DNA from: Pseudomonas sp. CCC3.1
GTDB lineage: Bacteria > Pseudomonadota > Gammaproteobacteria > Pseudomonadales > Pseudomonadaceae
DNA length: 64,000 nt
Assembly (NCBI RefSeq): GCF_034347405.1
Contig: NZ_CP133778.1
Coordinates: 1,488,001 to 1,552,000, forward strand
Direction: 5' to 3'
The position numbers and the translations under genes were made by a program. Numbering within the stretch: the stretch's first letter is position 1; the number at the start of each line of letters is the position of its first letter. Under the pieces are notes generated by a model. That model saw nothing but the letters and a program-made list of their open reading frames with translations, did not search any database and was not told the origin of the DNA. Positions 37,619 to 45,795 of this stretch are shown here, piece by piece.

Positions 37619-38916
37619 TTAACTTTTTTCGAGGACTGCTAGTTGTCGTTTGCTGCTTGGCAGGGATGGCAGTGGCAGATGAAAAGAACATTCTGGTCAC
37701 CAGCGGTAGCGACCGGGCAACGCCCATTGCCGTAGTACCGTTCGGCTGGCAGGGCGGCACCGTCCTGCCTGACGATATGGCTGAAATCATTGGTAACGAC
37801 CTGCGTAACTCAGGTTATTACGCGCCGATTCCAAAGCAGAACATGATCAGCCAGCCTACCCAGGCCAGCGAAGTCATTTTCCGTGACTGGAAAGCCTTGG
37901 GCGCTCAGTACGTCATGGTGGGTAATATCGTGCCGGCGGGTGGTCGCCTGCAGGTGCAATATGCCTTGTTCAACGTTGCCACCGAGCAACCAGTGCTGAC
38001 CGGCAGCGTGTCGGGCACCGCTGAGCAATTGCGGGACATGGCGCACTACATCTCTGACCAGTCGTTTGAAAAGCTGACCGGTATTAAAGGTGCATTCTCG
38101 ACTCGTCTGCTTTATGTGACGGCGGAACGTGCCAGCGCAACCAATACCCGCTACACCTTGCAGCGTTCGGACTATGATGGCGCCCGTGCAGTTACCTTGT
38201 TGCAGTCGCGTGAGCCGATCCTGTCGCCGCGCTTTGCTCCAGATGGCAAGCGCATTGCTTATGTATCGTTCGAGCAAAAACGTCCGCGCATCTTTGTTCA
38301 GAACATTGATACCGGCCGTCGTGAGCAGATCACCAACTTTGAAGGCCTTAACGGCGCACCAGCCTGGTCGCCAGATGGTTCCAGGCTGGCATTCGTATTG
38401 TCGAAAGATGGTAACGCCGAAATCTACGTGATGGATTTGGCTTCGCGTGGTCTGACCCGCGTGACCAATAACCCGGCAATCGATACCGAACCGTTCTGGG
38501 GTAAAGATGGCAACACCATCTATTTCACCTCTGACCGTGGCGGCAAACCACAGATTTACAAAACCACAGTCGGTGGCGGTAACGCCGAACGCGTGACATT
38601 TATCGGGAACTACAACGCCAGTCCGAAGCTTTCGGCTGACGAAAAGACCCTGGTAATGATTCATCGTCAGGATGGTTTCACCAATTTCCGGGTTGCAGCG
38701 CAAGATTTGCAACGCGGAACCGTGAAAATACTCACAGATACCAACCTAGATGAGTCAGCTACTGTTGCGCCCAACGGCACCATGGTAATCTACGCCACCC
38801 GCCAGCAGGGCCGGGGAGTCTTGATGCTCGTGTCTATCAATGGACGCGTAAGGCTCCCTCTTCCTACCGCTCAAGGCGAAGTCAGAGAACCTTCCTGGTC
38901 CCCTTACCTGAACTGA
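37615..38916 (+). CDS. tolB: Tol-Pal periplasmic protein TolB
   Basis: A 433-residue periplasmic protein. The signal peptide is about residues 1-20 (INFFRGLLVVVCCLAGMAVA), then an N-terminal alpha/beta domain, and a six-bladed beta-propeller with repeated motifs such as WSPDGSRLAFVLSKDGNAEI and ITNFEGLNGAPAWSPDG. It binds Pal/OprL or TolA in alternation. GTG start overlaps the tolA stop by four bases, indicating coupling. Confidence 0.97.
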   Translation: MINFFRGLLVVVCCLAGMAVADEKNILVTSGSDRATPIAVVPFGWQGGTVLPDDMAEIIGNDLRNSGYYAPIPKQNMISQPTQASEVIFRDWKALGAQYVMVGNIVPAGGRLQVQYALFNVATEQPVLTGSVSGTAEQLRDMAHYISDQSFEKLTGIKGAFSTRLLYVTAERASATNTRYTLQRSDYDGARAVTLLQSREPILSPRFAPDGKRIAYVSFEQKRPRIFVQNIDTGRREQITNFEGLNGAPAWSPDGSRLAFVLSKDGNAEIYVMDLASRGLTRVTNNPAIDTEPFWGKDGNTIYFTSDRGGKPQIYKTTVGGGNAERVTFIGNYNASPKLSADEKTLVMIHRQDGFTNFRVAAQDLQRGTVKILTDTNLDESATVAPNGTMVIYATRQQGRGVLMLVSINGRVRLPLPTAQGEVREPSWSPYLN

Positions 38917-38971
38917 CGTGGTGATAGCTTTACGTTGCACATAACACTTGGGGTTCATTAGGAGTTTTACG

Positions 38972-39472
38972 ATGGAAATGCTGAAGTTTGGTAAATTCGC
39001 TGCGCTGGCCCTGGCCATGGCTGTAGCTGTAGGTTGCTCGTCTAAAGGCGGCGACAATGCCGGTGAAGGCGCGGCTGTTGATCCAAACGCTGGTTACGGC
39101 GCAAACACTGGCGCTGTTGATGGTTCCCTGAGCGAAGAAGCTGCTCTGCGCGCTATCACTGTTTTCTACTTCGAATACGATTCTTCGGACCTGAAACCAG
39201 AAGCAATGCGCGCTCTGGACGTTCACGCTAAAGACCTGAAAGCTAACGGCGCTCGCGTTGTTCTGGAAGGTAACACTGACGCCCGTGGTACTCGTGAGTA
39301 CAACATGGCACTGGGCGAGCGTCGTGCGAAAGCCGTTCAGCGCTACCTGGTACTGCAAGGTGTTTCTCCAGCACAACTGGAGCTGGTGTCCTACGGTAAA
39401 GAGCGTCCAATCGCTACTGGCAACGACGAACAGTCGTGGGCTCAAAACCGTCGCGTCGAACTGCGTAAGTAA
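38972..39472 (+). CDS. oprL: Peptidoglycan-associated lipoprotein OprL (Pal)
   Basis: A 166-residue outer-membrane lipoprotein. The signal is MEMLKFGKFAALALAMAVAVGC with a lipobox ending at Cys22 (AVGC). The C-terminal OmpA-like domain binds peptidoglycan and has ITVFYFEYDSSDLKPEA, EGNTDARGTREYNMALGERR and the RR(V/L)E end. Start ATG 38972 follows AGGAG. It completes the Tol-Pal link between membrane and wall. Confidence 0.97.
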   Translation: MEMLKFGKFAALALAMAVAVGCSSKGGDNAGEGAAVDPNAGYGANTGAVDGSLSEEAALRAITVFYFEYDSSDLKPEAMRALDVHAKDLKANGARVVLEGNTDARGTREYNMALGERRAKAVQRYLVLQGVSPAQLELVSYGKERPIATGNDEQSWAQNRRVELRK

Positions 39473-39478
39473 TTCGTC

Positions 39479-40297
39479 ATGCGAACGTGCCGCCGTGCTG
39501 TAACTATTCTGGCTCTCAGCCTCATGCCGCTCGCGGTATGGGCTGCGGTTCCTGTGGTCGATGACAACTCTGGCTATAACAATAGCGGGGGGAGTTATCC
39601 GTCACCGGGTTATGGTGCGAGCGGCGCCTATGCCGGGGGAGGGGTTTCGGCCCCTGTCTCGGCACAGGGCGAGCTGTTCAACCAACTGCAACAAATGCAG
39701 GACCAGATTGCGCGCCAACAGGGCGTGATCGAAGTTTTGCAAAATGATATTTCACGCATGAAACAAGAAAGCCTGGAGCGATACCAGGAACTTGATCGGC
39801 GTATTGGTGCTGGCATTGCTCCTGCTGCCGCTCCTGACAATTCTGCTGCGGGTGGTGCTCCTGCCGCCGGCAATACAGCAGCGCCTGCACCTCAGGCTGC
39901 TGCCAGTTCGGAACCGGGTGATCCGGCGAAAGAAAAGCTCTATTACGATGCTGCTTTCGACCTGATCAAGGCCAAGGATTTCGACAAGGCCAGTCAGGCG
40001 TTTACCGCCTTTCTGCGCAAATACCCAAACAGCCAATATGCGGGCAATGCTCAATACTGGCTGGGTGAGGTGAATCTGGCCAAAGGCGATCTGCAAGCTG
40101 CAGGTCAGGCCTTTGCCAAAGTGAGTCAGCTGTATCCCAAGCACGCCAAAGTGCCGGATTCGCTGTACAAGCTGGCTGATGTAGAACGTCGTCTGGGTCA
40201 CACCGACAAGGTTAAAGGCATTCTGCAGCAAGTCGTTGCTCAGTATCCTGGAACGTCGGCGGCACAGTTGGCACAGCGCGATTTACAGCGCATGTAA
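39479..40297 (+). CDS. cpoB: Cell division coordinator CpoB (YbgF)
   Basis: A 272-residue periplasmic protein. The signal peptide covers about residues 1-22 (ILALSLMPLAVWAA), the coiled-coil trimerisation helix about 62-108 (QLQQMQDQIARQQGVIEVL), an Ala/Pro linker, then three TPR units (LYYDAAFDLIKAKDFDKA, AQYWLGEVNLAKGDLQA, PDSLYKLADVERRLG). In E. coli it couples PBP1B activity to Tol-Pal constriction. The start is 7 bp after oprL. A terminator follows. Confidence 0.95.
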   Translation: MRTCRRAVTILALSLMPLAVWAAVPVVDDNSGYNNSGGSYPSPGYGASGAYAGGGVSAPVSAQGELFNQLQQMQDQIARQQGVIEVLQNDISRMKQESLERYQELDRRIGAGIAPAAAPDNSAAGGAPAAGNTAAPAPQAAASSEPGDPAKEKLYYDAAFDLIKAKDFDKASQAFTAFLRKYPNSQYAGNAQYWLGEVNLAKGDLQAAGQAFAKVSQLYPKHAKVPDSLYKLADVERRLGHTDKVKGILQQVVAQYPGTSAAQLAQRDLQRM

Positions 40298-40320
40298 GCC
40301 ATACGATGCTTTCATCGAGA

Positions 40321-40345
40321 AACCCGCGCTTGTCGCGGGTTTTTT
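40321..40345 (+). terminator. tol-pal operon terminator
   Basis: AACCCGCG/CGCGGGTT with CTTGT loop, followed by TTTT, 24 bp after the cpoB stop. Confidence 0.9.
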
Positions 40346-40460
40346 CGTTAGAATCCACGCCCTTTTATGAAATACGCTCTTCTGAGTCCTGCGTAGGCAG
40401 ATTCTTTGGAGTGCCTGACGGAGGCGGACAGCCTGTTTAGCTGTTACGCCCGTGGCGGAT

Positions 40461-41108
40461 ATGCAAGACACATTGAGAATTACCGAAGTTTTTTACTCTT
40501 TACAGGGTGAAACGCGAACGGCTGGCCTGCCCACCGTTTTTGTACGCCTGACCGGCTGCCCTTTGCGCTGCCAGTATTGCGACAGCGCCTACGCCTTTAG
40601 TGGCGGCACCGTACGCCCGCTCGACAGCATTCTTGAGCAAGTGGCTGATTTTCGCCCACGTTACGTGTGCGTGACCGGTGGCGAGCCGCTGGCGCAGCCC
40701 AATGCTATTCCATTGCTCAAACAGCTTTGCGACGCAGGTTACGAAGTGTCGATCGAGACCAGTGGTGCGCTGGATATTTCAGCGGTCGATCCACGAGTCA
40801 GTCGTGTGCTCGACCTGAAAACGCCAGGCTCCAAAGAGTCCCATCGTAATCTCTACGAAAACATTGCTTTGCTGACCACAAATGACCAAGTGAAATTTGT
40901 GATCTGCTCGCGTGAAGACTACGACTGGGCTGTGTCCAAGTTGATTGAGTACGGTTTGGAGCGTCGCGCGGGCGAAGTCTTGTTTTCGCCGAGCCACCAC
41001 GACCTGCCGGCCCGTGATCTTGCTGACTGGATCGTGGCTGACAATCTGCCTGTGCGCTTGCAGATGCAGTTGCATAAATATCTTTGGAATGACGAGCCAG
41101 GGCGCTGA
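40461..41108 (+). CDS. queE: 7-Carboxy-7-deazaguanine synthase
   Basis: A 215-residue radical-SAM enzyme of queuosine/7-deazaguanine synthesis, turning CPH4 into CDG. The cluster motif is GCPLRCQYCDSAYAF (CxxxCxxC), with VTGGEPL as the SAM-binding motif. The ATG at 40461 (MQDTLRITEVFYSLQGE) matches homologues better than the GTG three codons upstream. One base separates it from queC, so they form an operon. Confidence 0.95.
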   Translation: MQDTLRITEVFYSLQGETRTAGLPTVFVRLTGCPLRCQYCDSAYAFSGGTVRPLDSILEQVADFRPRYVCVTGGEPLAQPNAIPLLKQLCDAGYEVSIETSGALDISAVDPRVSRVLDLKTPGSKESHRNLYENIALLTTNDQVKFVICSREDYDWAVSKLIEYGLERRAGEVLFSPSHHDLPARDLADWIVADNLPVRLQMQLHKYLWNDEPGR

Positions 41109-41109
41109 A

Positions 41110-41802
41110 ATGACTGAACACAGTGTTGTCACTGAAAAGAGAGCCGTCATCCTGCTGTCTGGCGGCCTTGACTCAGCCACAGTCGTGGCCATGGCCCGAG
41201 CTGAAGGCTACAGCTGCTACACCATGAGCTTTGATTACGGCCAGCGTCATCGTGCTGAGCTCGACGCCGCTGCGCGGGTAGCGCGTGACTTGGGTGCTAT
41301 TGAACACAAAGTCATAGGCTTGAACCTGGACGGTATGGGTGGCTCAGCGCTGACCGACAGCTCGATCGACGTACCTGAGGCGCCGAGTGAAGGCATTCCG
41401 GTGACTTACGTACCTGCACGCAACACAGTATTCCTGTCGTTGGCATTGGGCTGGGCAGAAGTGCTGCAAGCGCGAGACATCTTCATCGGCGTCAATGCAG
41501 TGGATTACTCGGGTTATCCAGACTGCCGCCCTGAGTTCGTAAAGGCGTTCGAAGTCATGGCCAACCTGGCGACCAAAGCCGGTGTAGAGGGGCAGGGGTT
41601 CCGCATCAAAGCGCCGTTGCAAAACATGAGTAAGGCGCAAATCGTCCAGGCCGGGGTGAAGTTCGGTGTGGATTATTCGCTGACCGTATCCTGCTATCAG
41701 GCCGACGCTCAAGGCCGTGCATGTGGCAAGTGTGACAGCTGCCGCCTGCGTGCAGAAGGCTTTCAAGCCGCCGGCATTTCGGACCCAACACGTTACTTTT
41801 GA
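41110..41802 (+). CDS. queC: 7-Cyano-7-deazaguanine synthase
   Basis: A 230-residue ATP-dependent enzyme that converts CDG to preQ0 in queuosine synthesis. The P-loop-like pyrophosphatase motif is ILLSGGLDSATVVAMARAEG, and the zinc site is in the C-terminal CGKCDSCRLRAEGF. It also has PARNTVFLSLALGWAE. Starting at ATG 41110, right after the queE TGA. An AT-rich gap and tRNA-Lys follow. Confidence 0.96.
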   Translation: MTEHSVVTEKRAVILLSGGLDSATVVAMARAEGYSCYTMSFDYGQRHRAELDAAARVARDLGAIEHKVIGLNLDGMGGSALTDSSIDVPEAPSEGIPVTYVPARNTVFLSLALGWAEVLQARDIFIGVNAVDYSGYPDCRPEFVKAFEVMANLATKAGVEGQGFRIKAPLQNMSKAQIVQAGVKFGVDYSLTVSCYQADAQGRACGKCDSCRLRAEGFQAAGISDPTRYF

Positions 41803-41831
41803 TTTATTTCAGATTTATTTTTAACAAGGTG

Positions 41832-41859
41832 TTGAATTCTCGTTAAAAATCAGTATTAT
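41832..41859 (+). promoter_or_regulatory. Sigma-70-type promoter of tRNA-Lys
   Basis: TTGAAT at 41832 and TATTAT at 41854, 16 bp apart, end 17 bp before the mature tRNA 5' end. Confidence 0.6.
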
Positions 41860-41876
41860 ACGCACCACAACGAAGC

Positions 41877-41952
41877 GGGTCGTTAGCTCAGTTGGTAGAG
41901 CAGTTGGCTTTTAACCAATTGGTCGTAGGTTCGAATCCCACACGACCCACCA
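41877..41952 (+). tRNA. tRNA-Lys (anticodon TTT)
   Basis: A 76-base cloverleaf. The acceptor stem GGGTCGT pairs with ACGACCC before the encoded ACCA end. The D-arm is TAGCTCAGTTGGTAGAGCA, the anticodon loop CTTTTAA gives anticodon TTT (Lys), and the T-loop is GGTTCGAATCC. The CCA is encoded. In pseudomonads this tRNA-Lys 3' end is a known island attachment site. Confidence 0.97.
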
Positions 41953-41968
41953 TATGCAACACCAAAAC

Positions 41969-42003
41969 AGCCGGTCAAATCCTCAGGGTTTACCGGCTTT
42001 TTT
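41969..42003 (+). terminator. tRNA-Lys terminator
   Basis: AGCCGGT (41969) and ACCGGCT (41992) form a stem followed by six T. Confidence 0.85.
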
Positions 42004-42202
42004 GTGCCTGCGATTCGGTGAGAAGCGCCTTAACATCGGTAAAACCTAATCCTATCCTCGTAGACATGCAGCCGTCTTAAAGCGAACAGTAGTTTCGAGC
42101 AGGGGTGATTTCAATCTGCAGCAGCCCACTGACAGTGTCATTTGCTCAAAATACGAAGTGTCTGTCGGACGTAGTTCCTTCCTTGGTGGGAATATTCGTG
42201 TA

Positions 42203-42468
42203 TCAATAATTGTTGCGGCCCGCATCCTGTTGCAGGCCCAAGTAGTCTTCTGCGTGCAAGCAGGTCAGCTCGCGCTGCTGTCCTGCTTCAAGGTATTGCG
42301 CGTGGAACTGCTGCAGATTTTCAGGATAGCGATACGGCTGCTCCAACATTTCGCACCAGTAGCGTCGGCATTCAAAAAGCCGGGAAGTACCGCGAAGCCT
42401 TCCTGATTGAGTTGCGTCGTGCTGCTCTGCCAATCGAGGCTTCCGATGGCTTTGGCGAATCTGTTCAT
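42203..42468 (-). pseudogene. Remnant of a 2OG-Fe(II) oxygenase gene downstream of ada
   Basis: Two overlapping frames together recall a prolyl-hydroxylase-like 2OG-Fe(II) oxygenase of about 200-230 residues that often follows ada in pseudomonads. The first frame gives the N-terminus (MNRFAKAIGSLDWQ, EGFAVLPGFLNAD). After a frame change the second gives a later part (YRYPENLQQFHAQYLEAGQQ, then EDYLGLQQDAG). The expected tract between them is missing and the HxD iron motif, usually LHQD, reads LQQD here before an early stop. Frame change, deletion, ligand loss and truncation indicate a decayed gene. The match to the intact protein is from memory. Confidence 0.6.
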
Positions 42469-42475
42469 GACGTGC

Positions 42476-43552
42476 TCAGCAAGTGGTTTCGCGCTTCAGA
42501 AGTTCGCGCTTACGCTCTACACCCCAGCGATAACCCGAGATGTCGCCATTGCGGCGGACAACGCGGTGGCAGGGAATGGCCACGGCAATGTGGTTGGCGC
42601 CGCAGGCCTGAGCGACCGCACGGACGGATTTTGGCGAGCCAATCCGTTCTGCGATGTCGGTGTAGCTGGCTGTGGTCCCAGGCGGAATGTCTCGAAGAGC
42701 TTGCCAAACACGCTCTTGGAAGGCTGTACCTCTGATATCCAATGGCAGGTTCAAACCCAGTGATGGTGCCTCGATGAATCCCACCACCTGAGCGACCAGT
42801 TGCTCAAACGCGTGATCGCACCCGATCAAATTAGCCTTGGGAAACTGGTCTTGGAGGTCAGTCACCAGGTCTTCGGGATCTTCGCCCAATAGGATTGCGC
42901 AGATGCCTTTATGGCTTTGAGCCACGAGAATGGCCCCTAAAGAACATTCGCCAACGGCAAAGCGGATGGTTGCTCCAATACCGCCATTTCGATACTCCTT
43001 CACGCGCATGCCCAGCAGTTGCTCTGAGGCCTCGTAGAACCGGCTATTGGAGTTGAAGCCGGCGCCGTAGATTGCATCGGTCACCGAGGTATCCTCGTGT
43101 CCCAGCTCTTCACGTAGCTTGCGCGCGCGTGACGCCGAGGCGTAGGCCTTCGGTGTCAGGCCAGTCTCTGCTTTGAACACCCGGTGAAAGTGGAATGTAC
43201 TCATTCCGAGCTGTGCGGCCAGATCATCCAGGGTCTGAGATGTTTCTGAGCAGTCGATAAGGCGACACGCTTTTGCTACACGCTCAGTCCGTTGTTCGTT
43301 TGCGCGTGTCTGATCGGCAGAGGCACGGCGGCTTGGCCGATAGCCAACTGCTTCTGCCAACTCAGCGCTGGCAAAAAAGGTCACGTTCTCTCTCTTGGGG
43401 AGCCTGGCGGATGAGCTGGGTCGACAGTAGATACCCGTTGTGCGTACGGCGTAGACGAAGTGACCGTCTGCAGCTACATCTCTGTCCTGGACGGCCTTCC
43501 ATCGCTGCTCGTCGGTGTCGTAGGGTGCGCTCGACCGCGGAGGACGGTTCAT
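42476..43552 (-). CDS. ada: Ada: adaptive-response regulator and O6-methylguanine methyltransferase
   Basis: A 358-residue Ada. Residues about 1-85 form the N-terminal Ada domain, about 90-190 an AraC-type HTH (MSTFHFHRVFKAETGLTPK), and the C-terminal part the alkyltransferase with active Cys in IPCHRVV. It repairs O6-methylguanine by suicide transfer and normally activates alkylation-response genes. Three of the four zinc cysteines in the N-domain are replaced: RPSSSAR and RPSRRAS, where E. coli has RPSCRAR and RPCKRC; only the acceptor-position Cys in GIYCRPS remains. So phosphotriester sensing is probably lost. Start ATG 43552 is preceded by GAGGACGG-type sequence on the minus strand. Confidence 0.9.
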   Translation of the reverse strand: MNRPPRSSAPYDTDEQRWKAVQDRDVAADGHFVYAVRTTGIYCRPSSSARLPKRENVTFFASAELAEAVGYRPSRRASADQTRANEQRTERVAKACRLIDCSETSQTLDDLAAQLGMSTFHFHRVFKAETGLTPKAYASASRARKLREELGHEDTSVTDAIYGAGFNSNSRFYEASEQLLGMRVKEYRNGGIGATIRFAVGECSLGAILVAQSHKGICAILLGEDPEDLVTDLQDQFPKANLIGCDHAFEQLVAQVVGFIEAPSLGLNLPLDIRGTAFQERVWQALRDIPPGTTASYTDIAERIGSPKSVRAVAQACGANHIAVAIPCHRVVRRNGDISGYRWGVERKRELLKRETTC

Positions 43553-43897
43553 GGCGATATCTCGCAAAAATCGAAGTGATGGCCAGTTTACGAAGAACTC
43601 CACTCGAAAGAACTCCGGTTCTTGCGATTGAAATCGGCCTTGGTCAGCGAGTCGGTACCCGCCACAGATACCAGGCTGCGACCGTGAAGGTGTGATGCTC
43701 AAACGCACCTCCATTTTCGGCAGCAAGAATCGGAGTGCGAGCACATTTCGAACACCCTTACGATGAGATTCCAAACTGAGAGGAGTCCACCATGGCTTCT
43801 GTGTAGCTAACCATTCCAACAACTTTTTGGATTGCCTGGCATCGGCTATGCAATTCTCGAGTCATTTTTTAGTTAACGAACAGCGCCGAAGGTACCC
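43553..43897. other. ada/DMT-exporter divergent intergenic region
   Basis: 345 bp without a clear gene; the ada frame stays open to 43822 but the extra residues do not resemble Ada. No Ada-box-like AAAGCGCA is seen. AAGG precedes the exporter start. Confidence 0.4.
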
Positions 43898-44809
43898 ATG
43901 AAATTATCCGATTATGTTCGACTACTTTCTCTGGCAGCGATCTGGGGCGCCAGTTTCCTCTTCATGCGCATCTCGGCTCCTGTTTTGGGCGCATTGCCGA
44001 CTGCATTTTTTCGCGTTTTGTTGGGCGCTATTGGCTTGGCCGTCATCATTGCCATTTTAAAAACCAAAATCGACTTCAAAGGTAAGCTACAGCAGATCAT
44101 CGTGCTGGGCGTTATCAATTCTGGCATCCCATTTTTGATGTATAGCGCGGCGGCACTGCTGTTACCTGCCGGTTATTCAGCCATTTTCAATGCGACTACA
44201 CCGATGATGGGCGTCTTGATCGGTTGGATGTGTTTCAGCGATCCGTTGACACTGAAAAAAGGTATCGGCGTGTTGGTCGGGCTTATGGGCATTACGCTGC
44301 TGACCAGCACCGGCCCCGTCACACTTTCAATGAACGTGGTCATGGGCGCGTTGGCGTGTTTAGTCGCCACCAGTTGCTATGGTGCAGCAGGATTTCTGAC
44401 TAAACGATGGATAGCTGACAAGGGTGGGCTGGACGCGAAACTCGTAGCGTTTGGCAGTCAGATTGGCGCGACGCTGTTTCTCGCACCGTTTTTCGGAATC
44501 TCAACCGCAATAAACCAACCCGCGAGCTGGGGTAACCCAGAGGTTTGGATAGCACTCGTTGCGTTGGGTTTCATCTGCACCGCGTGTGCGTACATTCTGT
44601 ACTTCCGCTTGATCGCGGATATAGGGCCAGTGCGTTCGCTGACCGTGACCTTCCTTATCCCTCCCTTCGGTGTGTTGTGGGGTGTGATGTTCCTTGGTGA
44701 ACGTCTTTCGGTCGCACATTTGTACGGCGGCGGGCTTATCTGTTTGGCTGTGTGGTTCGTGCTCAGCAAGAGCAAGCCGAAGCAAGAGCCATCACCCGCT
44801 TCGGATTGA
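43898..44809 (+). CDS. EamA/DMT family exporter
   Basis: A 303-residue membrane protein with about ten TM helices in two EamA repeats: first about 5-138, second about 150-292. The signatures AAIWGASFLFMRI at the start of repeat one and LIPPFGVLWGVMFLGERLS near the end of repeat two are family hallmarks. Members export amino acids, nucleotides or unknown metabolites. AAGG lies six bases before ATG. It converges with the HisRS-like locus. The substrate cannot be told. Confidence 0.88.
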   Translation: MKLSDYVRLLSLAAIWGASFLFMRISAPVLGALPTAFFRVLLGAIGLAVIIAILKTKIDFKGKLQQIIVLGVINSGIPFLMYSAAALLLPAGYSAIFNATTPMMGVLIGWMCFSDPLTLKKGIGVLVGLMGITLLTSTGPVTLSMNVVMGALACLVATSCYGAAGFLTKRWIADKGGLDAKLVAFGSQIGATLFLAPFFGISTAINQPASWGNPEVWIALVALGFICTACAYILYFRLIADIGPVRSLTVTFLIPPFGVLWGVMFLGERLSVAHLYGGGLICLAVWFVLSKSKPKQEPSPASD

Positions 44810-44948
44810 TCCAATCACTTAACTGCCTTCAACGATTTCTCATCTGATTGGCGGGTGGCCACTAAGTGCCATGTCTTAGGTGTGTGGAGTCTGGTAGATG
44901 GCTTGGCCGGACGGATACGTAACACCAGGCTCCAATCTGGTTTGAAAG

Positions 44949-44966
44949 CGCCTCCTGGTGGAGGCG
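44949..44966. terminator. Possible terminator after the HisRS-like gene
   Basis: CGCCTCC/GGAGGCG with a TGGT loop, 10 bp after the minus-strand stop. Only a weak T-run follows. Confidence 0.35.
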
Positions 44967-44975
44967 GCCTAAAGG

Positions 44976-45618
44976 TCACAGACTCCGAGCCATCCCTGAG
45001 GCCAGCACCAGCCGTTCAAGTCCGATGCCGAACCCGGCGCCTTCTCGATAGGCTCCGCCGCCGACAACTTGTTGTTGTGCGCCCAGTGAGGGGCAACGCA
45101 CCTCGAAGCCATTCCCCTCAAGGTAATAACTTAGTCCACGCTTCACTGCGAGACTGAGTTCATATTCCAGTCCCAGCGAATCAAGAAAGCCAGTGCAAAT
45201 TGCTTGGCTACGCTCCAATGCTTGTGTGGGTGAAGGACTAAGAATTTCGAGCCCCAGTTGCGTGAATTCGCGATAACGACCGGCTTGGGGCCGTTCATAC
45301 CGGTAACACCGCGCTACATAGAAAAACATCGCTTCTTGTCGTGACCCGAGAAGCACATCGTTGCGCTCCTGAAAGAGTGCGGTTGCTTCCGGGATGAGGC
45401 AACAGGGACGTCCGGCCTTGTCATTGAAGGCCCACATTTGCCCGATAATTTCACTCCCGCCGGCTTTCTCAATAAAAGTGTCCTGGCCCCATAGCGCAGG
45501 AACTATGGCCTCTTCAGCCCCGGCATCGATGAAGATAGCTCCGGAAACGGCCCTCTATCTCACGCATGATTGCAGCTTCTTTTCCCGTCACGATCCGCGT
45601 TCCGCGAAGCATAGTCAT
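44976..45618 (-). pseudogene. Short HisRS-like class II synthetase core, frameshifted
   Basis: Two frames join into one protein of about 215 residues resembling only the catalytic core of histidyl-tRNA synthetase. The first frame starts at 45618 (TMLRGTRIVTGKEAA) and stops at 45514; from about 45535 another frame continues FIDAGAEEAIVPALWGQDTF to the stop at 44976. Motif 2 (RYERPQAGRYREF), the histidine-site RGLSYY (normally RGLDYY), LGAQQQVVGGGAY and motif 3 (GFGIGLERLVLA) are all present. There is no anticodon-binding domain. GGAG lies nine bases before the ATG at 45618. A one-base offset breaks the gene, so it is a recent pseudogene, a sequencing slip or, less likely, recoded. A His-codon leader precedes it. 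Confidence 0.75.
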
Positions 45619-45644
45619 TTTCATAATCTCCAATTTTCAGGCAA

Positions 45645-45668
45645 TAAAAAAGGCGCCATTGGCGCCTT
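45645..45668 (-). terminator. Attenuator terminator in the leader of the HisRS-like gene
   Basis: On the minus strand AAGGCGCC, AAT loop, GGCGCCTT is followed by TTTTATT, a classic intrinsic terminator 20 bp after the leader-peptide stop and 21 bp before the first start codon of the downstream gene. Its 5' arm can also pair with AAGGTGCC at 45738-45745 (antiterminator), since GGCGCC is self-complementary. Confidence 0.8.
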
Positions 45669-45687
45669 GGTTTGGTTCACTGAGTGC

Positions 45688-45795
45688 TCAGAATCGATGT
45701 TTCTGACTCTGATTAATCGATGAGCGTACGCAACCGCGGCACCTTGAGTGAGGTCCGTGATGATGATGGCGATTGCTTGTAATAAATTGAGTCAT
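45688..45795 (-). CDS. Histidine leader peptide (35 residues, HHHH run)
   Basis: ATG at 45795 with AAGGA eight bases upstream opens a 35-codon frame reading MTQFITSNRHHHHGPHSRC, then a Cys/Arg-rich part ending KHRF and TGA. Four consecutive His codons (CAT CAT CAT CAC) and a fifth at residue 16 resemble HisL of enterobacteria. GGACCT at codons 14-15 can pair with AGGTGCC at codons 18-20 (a 1:2 hairpin with one bulge); the same AAGGTGCC can pair with the terminator arm instead. Stalling at His codons under histidine shortage would favour the antiterminator and expression of the HisRS-like gene. The frame and structures are seen directly; the mechanism is inferred by analogy. The 280 bp upstream (45796-46075) holds no gene I recognise and should carry the promoter. 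Confidence 0.75.
   Translation of the reverse strand: MTQFITSNRHHHHGPHSRCRGCVRSSINQSQKHRF

Noticed and set aside
40348..40460. Possible preQ1 riboswitch upstream of queE
   Set aside because: The leader lacks the C-rich loop and A-rich tail of preQ1-I and I see no preQ1-II or III fold by eye.
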